DNA of 39,473 bases, from the NCBI GenBank assembly GCA_017936375.1, contig JAGBFR010000023.1, positions 1-39,473 of the forward strand, written 5' to 3'. The DNA is from Clostridia bacterium (GTDB taxonomy: Bacteria; Bacillota; Clostridia; Christensenellales; Aristaeellaceae). The notes beneath the pieces are model-generated. The model had not been told where the DNA came from. It did not search any database and saw only the letters and a program-made list of their open reading frames with translations. Every line of letters starts with the position of its first letter. Within the stretch, counting starts at the first letter, position 1. Both the position numbers and the translations under genes were made by a program. Below, piece after piece: positions 15,763 through 24,324 of this stretch.

Positions 15763-16728
15763 TCACAGGAAGCTCTGCGCGGACTTGTAGCCGTAGATTT
15801 CCTTCGTCTCCAGCACGGCGCGGTTGATGGCCTTCGCCATGACATGCGCAGCGAGCGTACCCACGACGTCCGCGCTGGTCTTGACCTTGCCCGTGCACAG
15901 GGCGTAGATGGAGTCGCCGTCCATCGAGGTATTGACCGGGCGGATGGTGCGGGCGACGCCATTGGAGGCCATGGCGGCGACCTTGTTCATCGCGGCTTTG
16001 TCAAGGTTCGCGTTAGTGATGATCGCGCCGATGGTCGTATTGAGGGAGAGCATGCTGGCCAGCTGCAGCAGGCGCACGGCCTCCTGTTCGCTGGAGATCA
16101 TGCCGTCGCGCTTTTTATTGAGCAGGCCTGCGAGCTGGCGGGTGGAGTCCATCTCAAAGACGTCGCCGATGGCGTTGACCGAGACGATCGCGCCGACCTG
16201 CAGGCTGCCGGCCTGCACCGCATAGCAGCCAAGGCCGGACTTCATGGCAAACTGATCGCCGTGGAGCTTGCCCACGGTCGCCCCCATGCCCGCGCCGACA
16301 TTGCCGTTGCGCTCGATGCTTTGCTCGCTGTCCTTGCAGGCGGCGTAGCCCATCGCCGCGTCCGGGCGGACGGAGCCGTCCACGCAGCCAAGATCGAAGA
16401 TACAGGAGCCCACGACGATCGGCACAATGGAATTGCCGACCTTCACGCCGCGGCCTTTCTCCTCAAGGTATTTCATCACGCCGCCCGCCGCGTCCAGGCC
16501 GTAGGCGCTGCCGCCGGAGAGGAGCACGGCGTTGACGCCGTCGTTGGACATGAGGGGGTTTAGCAGCTGGTTTTCGCGCGAGGCCGGGCCGCCGCCGCGC
16601 ACGTCCACGCCGCAGACGGCCTTCTTTTCGCACACGATGACCGTGCAGCCGGTGGCGTGCTGCTCGTCCTGCGCGTGGCCGATGCGGACGTCCTTGATGT
16701 CATGCAGGCTGATTTCCTTCCAGCTCAT
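15763..16728 (-). CDS. P1 family peptidase (DmpA-like aminopeptidase)
   Basis: A 321-residue protein of the DmpA/BapA (peptidase family S58/P1) fold. It has the N-terminal HDIKDVRIGHAQDEQHATGCTV and VCGVDVRGGGPASRE motifs, and the LSGGSAYGLDAAGGVMKYLEE stretch. The conserved C-terminal ITNANLDKAAMNKVAAMA plus GVARTIRPVNTSMDGDS is also present. Family members are N-terminal-nucleophile hydrolases that self-cleave ahead of a Ser/Thr and act as L-aminopeptidases, D-esterases or amidases. The start at 16728 has CGGAGGTATATCCC before it. No signal peptide is seen, so it is cytoplasmic. It is transcribed toward the NADAR gene. Confidence 0.9.
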   Translation of the reverse strand: MSWKEISLHDIKDVRIGHAQDEQHATGCTVIVCEKKAVCGVDVRGGGPASRENQLLNPLMSNDGVNAVLLSGGSAYGLDAAGGVMKYLEEKGRGVKVGNSIVPIVVGSCIFDLGCVDGSVRPDAAMGYAACKDSEQSIERNGNVGAGMGATVGKLHGDQFAMKSGLGCYAVQAGSLQVGAIVSVNAIGDVFEMDSTRQLAGLLNKKRDGMISSEQEAVRLLQLASMLSLNTTIGAIITNANLDKAAMNKVAAMASNGVARTIRPVNTSMDGDSIYALCTGKVKTSADVVGTLAAHVMAKAINRAVLETKEIYGYKSAQSFL

Positions 16729-16817
16729 GGGATATACCTCCGGGGAATCAATGATGGATAGGGATATTATAGCATGGATCGGTATAGATAGAAAGGAGAA
16801 TGCGTCGCCTGCGGGCG

Positions 16818-16864
16818 GGAACCTCATCCGTCTCGCCTTTGGCGATCCACCTTCTCCGGGGAAC
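16818..16864 (+). repeat. two-hairpin repeat (family C), truncated
   Basis: Contains ACCTCATCCGTC, then TCGCC-TTT-GGCGA, then CCACCTTCTCCGGGGAA with an incomplete second stem. Confidence 0.65.
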
Positions 16865-16899
16865 TCGCATAATCGCCTGACGGCTCAGCCCGCTGCGGC

Positions 16900-16953
16900 G
16901 GGGACCTCATCCGTCTGCCCTTCGGGCAGCCACCTTCCCCATAGGGGAAGGCA
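16900..16953 (+). repeat. two-hairpin repeat (family C)
   Basis: Contains ACCTCATCCGTC, hairpin TGCCC-TTC-GGGCA, then CCACCTTCCCC-ATA-GGGGAAGG. Between here and 17050 is a reverse fragment of family B (16972-16990) and a family C tail (17018-17039). Confidence 0.7.
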
Positions 16954-17049
16954 ATGATTCCCCACGCTCCGCCCGCTCTCATCCGCCACAGGCGGCGCGG
17001 GCTCCAGTGCCTCTCAGGGGAAGGCTTTTGGGTGACGGACATCGCAAAC

Positions 17050-17100
17050 CAAAAGCCCTCCCCTGGGAGGGGAGGGTGCCCCGAAGGGGCGGGTGAGGTC
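17050..17100 (-). repeat. two-hairpin repeat (family C), reverse copy
   Basis: Reverse orientation: GCCCTCCCCT/AGGGGAGGG outer stem, GCCCC-GAA-GGGGC inner stem, then GGTGAGGTC. Together with the forward copies it fills most of the 435-base gap 16729-17163. Confidence 0.65.
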
Positions 17101-17163
17101 GCCGCGAAGCGGCGCAAATAACGATCCTACAAGCTCTCTTGATGGGAAGTTGTGACGGAGCAA

Positions 17164-18339
17164 TTACACCATCAGCTTATAGATATTGGCGACGTCCTCT
17201 TCATTCAGGGACACAAAGCCGCCGAGGGAGCCGGTGCGCACGTCGCCGTAGCAGGCATTGTGCGCGAGGGTCGGGATGTCCTCCTCCTTCGCGCCGAGCT
17301 CGGCGAAGTTCTTCGGCATGCCGATGGAGATGAGGAAGCGGCGCAGCGCCTCGATGCCGGCCTTCGCGGTGTTCTCCGGGTTGGCGAAGTCCATTTCGCA
17401 GCCCCACACGCGGACGGCGGCCTGCGCAAAGCGCATCACGTCGTGCTTCATCACATAGGTGAAGACGGCGGGCATCACGACGGCCAGACCCGCGCCGTGC
17501 GCGCAGTCATAGATGGCGGAGAGCTCGTGCTCCACGTCGTGGCTCGTCCAGTCCTGCGAGCGGCCGACGCCGCAGCAGTTGTTGTGGGCGAGCATGCCGG
17601 CCCACATGATGTTGGCGCGGGCCTCGTAGTTGTCCGGATTCTCGATGACGCGCGGGCCCTCGTGGATCATGGTCTTGAGCAGCGCCTCGATGACGCGGTC
17701 GGTCACCTCGACCTCCTTGGTGTTGGTCAGGTAGCGCTCGTAGAGGTGGGCCATGATGTCGGTGATGCCGCAGGCCGTCTGATAGGGCGGGAGGGTCTGC
17801 GTGAGCGCGGGATTGAGGATGGAGAAGGCCGGGCGCAGGGCCTCGCCGGAGGCGCCGCGCTTGTACATGCCGTCCTCATAGGTGATGACGGAGTCCGGGG
17901 AGCCCTCGCTGCCCGCGGCGGCGATGGTCAGCACGGTGCCGATGGGCAGCGCCTTTACGACCGGCTTGCCCTGATAGAAGTCCCAGAAATCGCCCTCATA
18001 GACCGTGCCGGCGGCGATGGCCTTGGCCGAGTCGATGGAGGAGCCGCCGCCCACGGCGAGGACAAAGTCGACGCCCTCGCGGCGGCAGAGCTCGATGCCC
18101 TCGTAGACGAGGCCGCTGCGCGGATTCGGCTTGACGCCGCCCAGCTCCACGTAGCCGAGGCCCTCGGCCTCAAGGGACGCCTTCACGCGGCCCAGCAGGC
18201 CGGAGCGCACGACGCTGCCGCCGCCGTAGTGGATGAGCACCTTCGTGCCGCCGAAGCGGCGGACGTACTTGCCGGCGTCGTTCTCGGCATCCTTGCCGAA
18301 GGCGAAATAGGTCGGGGAGTAGAAGGTAAAGTTGTTCAT
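17164..18339 (-). CDS. iron-containing alcohol dehydrogenase
   Basis: A 391-residue group III (Fe-dependent) alcohol dehydrogenase of the BdhA/YqhD branch. The N-terminus FYSPTYFAFGKDAEN and the NAD(P)-binding GGGSSIDSAKAIA are diagnostic. The C-terminal half carries metal-binding histidines in SHDVEHELSAIYDCAHGAGL. It would reduce aldehydes to alcohols (or oxidise alcohols) with NAD(P)H in fermentation or detoxification. MNNFTFYSP at 18339 was chosen because GGATGG precedes it at a suitable distance; an alternative ATG four codons earlier has no room for a ribosome site. Confidence 0.92.
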   Translation of the reverse strand: MNNFTFYSPTYFAFGKDAENDAGKYVRRFGGTKVLIHYGGGSVVRSGLLGRVKASLEAEGLGYVELGGVKPNPRSGLVYEGIELCRREGVDFVLAVGGGSSIDSAKAIAAGTVYEGDFWDFYQGKPVVKALPIGTVLTIAAAGSEGSPDSVITYEDGMYKRGASGEALRPAFSILNPALTQTLPPYQTACGITDIMAHLYERYLTNTKEVEVTDRVIEALLKTMIHEGPRVIENPDNYEARANIMWAGMLAHNNCCGVGRSQDWTSHDVEHELSAIYDCAHGAGLAVVMPAVFTYVMKHDVMRFAQAAVRVWGCEMDFANPENTAKAGIEALRRFLISIGMPKNFAELGAKEEDIPTLAHNACYGDVRTGSLGGFVSLNEEDVANIYKLMV

Positions 18340-18389
18340 AGAGCGGACCATCCTTTCGATGTTGTTCTGTGGAATTGTGGATAAATTGA

Positions 18390-19649
18390 TTACAGTTTCT
18401 TCGTTCCGGAAGAGAATCTCTCGGCGTCGTCCATCGACACCGCGTGATCGCTGTATCGCGCCTGTTCATAGAGCGCGGCGGCGGTCTCCGGCAGGTTTTC
18501 CCGCGCGGTGGAGCTCTGCGCCCAGTCCGCATGGCGGCGGAGGAGCCGCGCATACGTCAGCCGGATGCGCCCTATCGGGGTCTTCGGGTCATGCTCGGGC
18601 CGCCTGCGGGCAAAGCCGGGCAGCACGCGCCTGCGCTCGCCGCCCTCCTCGCGGGTGTCGGTGATCTCGTCCTCTTCGCCTGCGGCGGCGGCGACATAGC
18701 GCTGCAGCTGGGCGAAGAGATACGCCGCAAGGGCGCGCAGCTTTCGCCAGACGACGCGCGCGGCGAGGGCGAGCAGCACAAGCAGCACCCCGAAGGAGAG
18801 CGCCATGACGACGCGCTCGAGGATCACGGCGAAGAGGCTGGGCTCAGCCGCCTCATAGGGGATAAACGGCATGCCGCCCTCCGGCGCGCCGCCGCCGGGG
18901 CCCATCGGCGCGGAGGCGGGCATGAGCGAGGCGAGCCATGCGATCACCCGCCCGACGGCGGAGACGAGCAGATCCCATGCGCGCACGATCATGCGGGCGA
19001 CGGCGGGAACGGCGGCCAGCGCCAGCGACACGCCCATGAACAGCAGGACGAGCACCGTATTGAAGCGGCGCATCGACGCGGGCGCGTTGTGGCGGGCCAT
19101 GGTGGCGTTAGTCAGGCTGTGCCGGTTGAGCGCGAAGAGGCACAGCAGCAGATAGACGATGAAGACAGCCGTCATCGCGGGGATCACGGCGGTGTACTGC
19201 GGGCGGGGCATGCGCTCGGAGAGCTGCGCGACGATGTGCGCGCCCAGCTGGATGAAGAGGCCTGCGGTATACAGCGCAGACACGCGCGCCTGCGCATGGC
19301 CTGCGGCGAGGGGCAGCGACGCAAACAGCACCGCGCACGCGCCGAGCGGCAGCAGGACGAGGCCGGGCGTCTGACCCAGCGGCAGGGAATACGCGCCGAG
19401 GGCGAGGATCGCCGCGGCGCTCAGCACGGCGGCGAGCAGGCGCCGCCAAGCCGACAGGGACATGCACAGCGCCGTGAGCAGCACGGCGGCGGCGGGGAAG
19501 CGCCAGAGCACGGGGAGCGCATCCGGCGCATACTGGACAAGGAGCATCATCGCGGGGGCGCTTGCGGCGAGGCTGAGCATGAGCGCGGCCTGCATGCGCC
19601 CGCCGAGGCGGGACAGGGAGCGGAAAAGGGCGGGGAAAAGGGCCGTCAC
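18390..19649 (-). CDS. DUF4129-domain membrane protein
   Basis: A 419-residue protein. Residues 1-190 and about 255-305 contain some seven hydrophobic membrane segments. The soluble C-terminal part includes TPIGRIRLTYARLLRRHADW and ALYEQARYSDHAVS, matching DUF4129, which usually follows the transglutaminase domain of TgpA-like proteins. No transglutaminase Cys-His-Asp core is present here. The GTG start at 19649 overlaps the TGA of the DUF58 gene (GTGA) and follows GGGAGGGAG; an in-frame TTG at 19676 is less likely. It is the last gene of the moxR-DUF58-DUF4129 operon. Its role, probably envelope-related, is unknown. Confidence 0.82.
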   Translation of the reverse strand: MTALFPALFRSLSRLGGRMQAALMLSLAASAPAMMLLVQYAPDALPVLWRFPAAAVLLTALCMSLSAWRRLLAAVLSAAAILALGAYSLPLGQTPGLVLLPLGACAVLFASLPLAAGHAQARVSALYTAGLFIQLGAHIVAQLSERMPRPQYTAVIPAMTAVFIVYLLLCLFALNRHSLTNATMARHNAPASMRRFNTVLVLLFMGVSLALAAVPAVARMIVRAWDLLVSAVGRVIAWLASLMPASAPMGPGGGAPEGGMPFIPYEAAEPSLFAVILERVVMALSFGVLLVLLALAARVVWRKLRALAAYLFAQLQRYVAAAAGEEDEITDTREEGGERRRVLPGFARRRPEHDPKTPIGRIRLTYARLLRRHADWAQSSTARENLPETAAALYEQARYSDHAVSMDDAERFSSGTKKL

Positions 19650-20725
19650 GAGGCGCTCCCTCCCTTCACGACGCAAAGCTGCACCTGATTGCCCGCGCGC
19701 CGAAGGCGGGCCATGGCGGCCTCGATATCCTCGTCGTCGTAGAGCGAGATGAGCAGCATATCCAGCCCGGAGCAGCGGGTGAGGGTATTAAGAAAGGTGG
19801 GGAAGGTCAGCACGCGGCGCAGGCGCAGGCGCGCCATGCCGGAGAGGACGGCCTCCCTCGCCGCGGGGCCCGCAGCGGGCGCGACGAAGGCGCAGGTCTC
19901 CTCCTCGCCCAGCGGCATATTCGCCGCAAAGCCGGCGGACAGCCCCGCGCCGAGCGCGCGGACGCAGAGCGTAGCGGCGATGGAGATGAGGCGCTCGATC
20001 TCGCCCTCCTCGTAGTCCATCAGCCGGTCGCCCCACTCGTGGCGCGAGCGCTGAAAATTGACGACCACCAGCAGGCGGCTCATCGCGGTATAGTCGTGCT
20101 GGCGCAGCTGCGTCTCCTGCATGCGCGCGGAGGCCGGCCAGTGGATGTCGCGCACGGGGTCGCCCGGGCGGTAGGGGCGGATACCGCGCACGAGGAAGGG
20201 ATCCTGCTGCAGCGTCCGCCGGGAGACGATCTCGCTGATCATGCGGGAAAAGGGCGCGGGCAGCTCGTCCTCGCCCAGCAGGCGCGGATAGACGAGCACC
20301 GGCACGTCCATCTCCTGCTCGCGGTGCGCCTCGTTGAGGCCGAAGAGATCGCCCGCCGTCAGCGAGGCGTTGCCCAGATTATACGCGCCCCGGCGCAGAA
20401 AGCGCACCCTGTGCCGCCGCCGGATCTGCTGATAGGGCAGGAGGGTGAAGAGTGAGCAGTAATGCGTGCCGGCGGAGACGTTGAGGTTATCCTGCCGGCC
20501 GAGGAGGATGTGCGGGGAGGTTCGGCTCTCCACGCGTAGCCACGGGATGAGCATGGGCCTGTCGTTGCGCACGACCTCGATCATCTCGCCCTCGTCGCCC
20601 TCGTGATACGCGGGCTGCGGGAAGGCGCGCGTGCAGACCAGCCCGCGCAGCGCGTAATGGCGCAGGAGCAGCGCGAAGAGCATATACAGCGCGGCGACGA
20701 CGGCCATGAGGATGAGCGCGTTCAT
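19646..20725 (-). CDS. DUF58-domain membrane-associated protein
   Basis: A 359-residue protein that begins with two hydrophobic segments (MNALILMAVVAALYMLFALL) and continues with the DUF58 core. VRGIRPYRPGDPVRDIHWPASAR (about residues 185-207) is the family hallmark, followed by a von Willebrand A-like region (SRLLVVVNFQ). DUF58 proteins are encoded next to MoxR ATPases and are thought to be their partners. The ATG at 20725 overlaps the moxR stop by four bases (ATGA), showing tight coupling. Longer in-frame extension to 20980 runs antiparallel to nothing useful and simply lies within moxR, so it was rejected. Confidence 0.9.
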   Translation of the reverse strand: MNALILMAVVAALYMLFALLLRHYALRGLVCTRAFPQPAYHEGDEGEMIEVVRNDRPMLIPWLRVESRTSPHILLGRQDNLNVSAGTHYCSLFTLLPYQQIRRRHRVRFLRRGAYNLGNASLTAGDLFGLNEAHREQEMDVPVLVYPRLLGEDELPAPFSRMISEIVSRRTLQQDPFLVRGIRPYRPGDPVRDIHWPASARMQETQLRQHDYTAMSRLLVVVNFQRSRHEWGDRLMDYEEGEIERLISIAATLCVRALGAGLSAGFAANMPLGEEETCAFVAPAAGPAAREAVLSGMARLRLRRVLTFPTFLNTLTRCSGLDMLLISLYDDEDIEAAMARLRRAGNQVQLCVVKGGSAS

Positions 20726-21672
20726 CAGCGCTCCTCCGTCGGGGAGGGGATGCGCTCGACGAGGGAGGCGATGAAGGCCTCGCCCGTCGTGTCGTGCGCC
20801 ATGCCGCGCAGGATGACGCGATGCGCGAGCACCGGCACGGCGAGGGTCTTGACGTCGTCGGGGATGACATAATCGCGCCCGCGCAGCGCGGCGAGCGCCT
20901 GACAGATGCGCATGAGCGCGAGCAGCGCGCGGGGGGACGGGCCGAGGAGCACCTTCTGCGGGTCGCGCGCGGCCTCGCACAGGGCGGCCATGTAGCGCAT
21001 GATGTCCTCGCTGACATGGCAGCTGCGGATGCGCAGCGCGGCGGCGGCGACGTCCTCGCCCGTTGCGACAGGGGAAAGGGCGGCAAGCGGCTCATCCGCG
21101 ATGAAGCGGCGCAGGAGCGCGACGGCCTCCTCCGTGGTCGGATGGCCGAGGGAGAGGCGGATCATGAAGCGGTCCAACTGGGCCTCGGGCAGGGGGAATG
21201 TGCCCTGCGTCTCGACCGGATTCTGCGTGGCGATGACGAGGAACGGGCGCTCGAGGGGATAGGTCACGCCGCCCTCGGTCACCTGCCGCTCCTCCATGCA
21301 CTCCAGCAGCGCGGACTGCGTGCGCGGGGTCGCGCGGTTGATCTCGTCCGCCAGGAGGATATGGGTGAAGACCGGGCCGCGGATGAAGGAGAACTCGCCC
21401 GTCTTCTGGCTGTAGACGCGCATACCGGTCACGTCCGCCGGGAGCAGGTCGGGCGTGAACTGCACGCGGGAGAACGAGCAGGAGAGGGACTTGGCCAGCG
21501 ACTTAGCCAGCGTCGTCTTGCCCGTGCCGGGGACGTCCTCCAGCAGCACATGACCGCCCGCAAGCAGCGCGGCGAGGATGAGCTCCGTCTCGCGTTCGCG
21601 CCCGATGATGACGCGGGCGATATTCTGCGAGAGGGACGCGCCGAGGGCGCGGATGTCGTTGTATTTGAGCAT
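20725..21672 (-). CDS. MoxR-family AAA ATPase
   Basis: A 315-residue MoxR ATPase. It has Walker A VPGTGKTT (47-54), Walker B ILLADEINR (105-113), sensor ATQNPVETQGTFPLPEAQLDRF, and the C-terminal lid with SPRALLALMRICQALAALRGRDYV. MoxR proteins are chaperone-like ATPases that load cofactors or assemble complexes, often acting with VWA or DUF58 partners, as encoded immediately downstream. The start at 21672 follows AAAGGA; upstream in-frame sequence enters the hairpin element at 21780 and was discarded. Confidence 0.93.
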   Translation of the reverse strand: MLKYNDIRALGASLSQNIARVIIGRERETELILAALLAGGHVLLEDVPGTGKTTLAKSLAKSLSCSFSRVQFTPDLLPADVTGMRVYSQKTGEFSFIRGPVFTHILLADEINRATPRTQSALLECMEERQVTEGGVTYPLERPFLVIATQNPVETQGTFPLPEAQLDRFMIRLSLGHPTTEEAVALLRRFIADEPLAALSPVATGEDVAAAALRIRSCHVSEDIMRYMAALCEAARDPQKVLLGPSPRALLALMRICQALAALRGRDYVIPDDVKTLAVPVLAHRVILRGMAHDTTGEAFIASLVERIPSPTEER

Positions 21673-21779
21673 GGAGATCGGTCCTTTCTGTGGGTGTTGA
21701 TAAGAAAGGGGAAGGCGTACCGGCAGCCTGGCATGCTGAATGACCCAATTTGGCTGATTCACGCAACGGCAGCGCCCGC

Positions 21780-21941
21780 AGGCTCCCTCAGTCTGCCCTC
21801 CGGGCATCCAGCTCCCTCCCGGAGGGAGCTTCAAATAAGTGACGCATTGCAGATCGGCGCTGCTGATCCATCATGGAATGAGGAGACGAACCTCCCTCCG
21901 GGAGGGAGGTGGCATCGCCAAAGGCGATGACGGAAGGAGCC
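21780..21941. mobile_element. composite hairpin MITE-like element, copy 2
   Basis: A 162-bp noncoding unit arranged like 9457-9610. It consists of a forward arm (21780-21832, stems TGCCC/GGGCA and CTCCCTCC/GGAGGGAG), a 56-base core with GCAGATCGGCGCTGCTGAT, and a reverse arm (21889-21941, stems CTCCCTCC/GGAGGGAG and ATCGCC/GGCGAT). It occupies the middle of the 501-base gap between moxR and glf. The remaining 21942-22092 has no recognised feature. Confidence 0.6.
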
Positions 21942-22092
21942 AGCGGGAGGGAGCCCTACAAGGATTACATGGATTGCACTTGTGCAGAGAGGGAACAACG
22001 CATCAGGCAAAATACACTACCCTAAAGATAACACACGACCGCCGCACATACAAGCCGCAAAACGCAGCGACTGAGCAAAAATGGATTGCGTG

Positions 22093-22121
22093 TTGTGAAT
22101 CGTGCGGGATTGCGGTATAAT
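22093..22121 (+). promoter_or_regulatory. promoter of glf surface-polymer genes
   Basis: TTGTGA (22093-22098), 17 bases, TATAAT (22116-22121), about 50 bases before the glf start. Confidence 0.75.
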
Positions 22122-22173
22122 ATATAAGATATGGAAGGGGCGGAGAGGGCTCCGCCTCCCATGGAGGAGAGCA

Positions 22174-23277
22174 ATGAAGTATGATTTTCTGATCGTCGGC
22201 GCGGGGCTCTACGGCGCATCCGCCGCGCGCGCGCTGACGGATCGGGGCGCGCGGTGCCTGATCATCGACAGGCGCGCGCATATCGCCGGGAACGCCTATA
22301 CCGAGGACGCCGGCGGCGTGACGGTGCATCGCTACGGCGCGCACATCTTCCACACGGACGACGAGGAGGTCTGGGCGTTCGTCAGCCGGTTCGCGCGGAT
22401 GAACGGCTATATCCACCGGGTGCAGGCGGAGTACGGCGGCAGGCGGTACGCGCTGCCCTTTAACATGCACACGTTCCATGCCATGTGGGGCGTCGACACG
22501 CCGGAGGCGGCGCAGGCTGTCATCGCCGCGCAGCGCGTGGTGATCGGCGGCGAGCCGCAGAATCTTGAGGAGCAGGCGGTCGCGCTCGTGGGCAGGGACG
22601 TCTATGAGCGCCTCATCCGCGGCTATACGGAAAAGCAGTGGGGCCGCCCGTGCCGCGAATTGCCGCCGGAGATCATCCGGCGCATCCCGTGCCGGTTCAC
22701 ATGGGACGACCGCTTCTTTTCCGACGCGCATCAGGGCGTGCCCGAGGACGGCTACACGCAGATGATCGCGCGGATGCTGGTGGGGATCGACGTGCGGCTT
22801 TCCTGCGATTACAGGCAGCTCACGGAGCGGGAGCCGGGGATCGCGCGGCGCGTGATCTATTCCGGCTGCATCGATGAATTCTTTGACTACAGGCTCGGCG
22901 CGCTGGCCTACAGGAGCCTGCGCTTTGAGACAGAGATACTGGACAGGGCCGACTATCAGGGCATGGCCGTCGTCAATCACACGGCGGGCGGCGTGCCGTA
23001 TACGCGGGTGATCGAGCACAGGCACTTTACGCCCGAGCGGCCGGCAGCGGGGCATACCGTCGTCACGCGGGAATACCCGCAGGCATGGCAGCCGGGGCTT
23101 GAGCCGTATTACCCCGTGGGCGATAAAGAGAACACGCAGCTCTATGCGGCGTACAAGGCGCTGGCCAAGGCGCGGCCCGACGTGCACTTCGGCGGGCGGC
23201 TGGGCGCATACCGCTATATCGACATGGACGAGGCCGTGCGCGCGGCGCTTGACGACGCGGCGGCGCTCTGGGGCTGA
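22174..23277 (+). CDS. glf: UDP-galactopyranose mutase
   Basis: A 367-residue flavoenzyme that interconverts UDP-galactopyranose and UDP-galactofuranose, providing Galf for surface glycans. It has the FAD-binding MKYDFLIVGAGLYGAS (GAGLYG at 9-14), IDRRAHIAGNAYTE, YGAHIFHTDDEEVW, the LPFNMHTFHAMWG segment and YTEKQWGRPCRELP, all hallmark UGM motifs. The C-terminus has EYPQAWQPGLEPYYPVGD and GRLGAYRYIDMDEAV. Length is normal. The ATG at 22174 follows GGAGGAGAGC. The next gene starts 20 bases after its stop, so they are co-transcribed. Confidence 0.96.
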   Translation: MKYDFLIVGAGLYGASAARALTDRGARCLIIDRRAHIAGNAYTEDAGGVTVHRYGAHIFHTDDEEVWAFVSRFARMNGYIHRVQAEYGGRRYALPFNMHTFHAMWGVDTPEAAQAVIAAQRVVIGGEPQNLEEQAVALVGRDVYERLIRGYTEKQWGRPCRELPPEIIRRIPCRFTWDDRFFSDAHQGVPEDGYTQMIARMLVGIDVRLSCDYRQLTEREPGIARRVIYSGCIDEFFDYRLGALAYRSLRFETEILDRADYQGMAVVNHTAGGVPYTRVIEHRHFTPERPAAGHTVVTREYPQAWQPGLEPYYPVGDKENTQLYAAYKALAKARPDVHFGGRLGAYRYIDMDEAVRAALDDAAALWG

Positions 23278-23297
23278 TTGCAGAAAAGGACGAGGAC

Positions 23298-24308
23298 ATG
23301 GACGGCAGGACGGACGGGCGAATCGACTTTGTGATCGCATGGGTCGACGGCAGCGACCCCGAGTGGCGCGCGCAGAAGGCGCGCTATGCCCCGCAGGATG
23401 GGGCTGGGCGCGGCGCGGACGGCGAGGCGCGATACCGCGACTGGGATTTGCTGCGGTACTGGCTGCGCGGCGCGGAGCGCTTTGCCCCGTGGGTGGGGAC
23501 GATCCACTTCGTGACCTGCGGTCATTTGCCCGCATGGCTCAATACCGCGCACCCGAAGCTGCACATCGTGCGGCACGAGGATTTTATCCCGGCGGAGTAC
23601 CTGCCCACGTTTTCCTCGCACACGATCGAGCTGAACCTGCACAGGATCCCGGGGCTGGCGGAGCGGTTTGTCTACTTCAACGACGACATGTTCCTGACCG
23701 CGCCGGTCAGGGAGACGGACTTTTTCAGGCGCGGGCTGCCGTGCGACGCGGCGATCCTCTATCCCGTGCACATGGTGGACAACGGCATCCGGGCGGAGAT
23801 CAACGACCTGTACGTGATCAACCGGCACTTTCATAAAAACGACGTGATCAGAAAGCATCCGCTGAAGTGGCTGCACCCGTGCTACGGACGGATGCTCGCA
23901 AGGACGCTGTGCATGATGCCGTTCACCCGGTTTTCGGGCTTTTACGTGCATCACCTGCCGTGCGCGTACCTGAGGCGCACATTCCTTGAGGTATGGGACG
24001 CGGAGGGGGATGCGCTTGGCGAGACCTGCTGCCATCGGTTCCGCGACGTGCGGGACGTCAACCAGTGGGTCATGCAGTACTGGCAGTACGCGTCGGGGCG
24101 CTTTATGCCCAGGACGCCTGACATCGGCACGATGGAGGAGGGGCAGGAGGGTCTGCTCCGCCTCGCAGGGGAGATTGAGCGGCAGCGCTACAAGATGGTC
24201 TGCTGCAACGACTCGCCGGAGATCGCGGATTTTGACGGGGTGAAGGCAAGGCTGCAGGCGGCGTTTGCGCGCATCCTGCCGGAGCCGTCGGCGTATGAGC
24301 TTGGCTGA
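23298..24308 (+). CDS. Stealth-family capsular polysaccharide phosphotransferase
   Basis: A 336-residue protein with the four Stealth conserved regions. CR1 is IDFVIAWVDGSDPEWRAQK near residue 11. CR2 spans about 50-150, including LRYWLRGAERFAPWVGTIHF and RFVYFNDDMFL. CR3 is about residues 185-235 (HKNDVIRKHPLKWLHPCYGR) and CR4 near 245-265. Stealth proteins transfer hexose-1-phosphate (for example GlcNAc-1-P) to build phosphodiester-linked polymers such as capsule. It lies 20 bases after glf and the TagF-like fusion follows it, so the three genes probably act on one surface polymer. Confidence 0.93.
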   Translation: MDGRTDGRIDFVIAWVDGSDPEWRAQKARYAPQDGAGRGADGEARYRDWDLLRYWLRGAERFAPWVGTIHFVTCGHLPAWLNTAHPKLHIVRHEDFIPAEYLPTFSSHTIELNLHRIPGLAERFVYFNDDMFLTAPVRETDFFRRGLPCDAAILYPVHMVDNGIRAEINDLYVINRHFHKNDVIRKHPLKWLHPCYGRMLARTLCMMPFTRFSGFYVHHLPCAYLRRTFLEVWDAEGDALGETCCHRFRDVRDVNQWVMQYWQYASGRFMPRTPDIGTMEEGQEGLLRLAGEIERQRYKMVCCNDSPEIADFDGVKARLQAAFARILPEPSAYELG

Positions 24309-24324
24309 GGCCGAGGGAGGACAT

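Noticed and set aside
21942-22092. Possible small gene between the hairpin element and the glf promoter
   Set aside because: No ribosome site, no conserved peptide and no structure was found.
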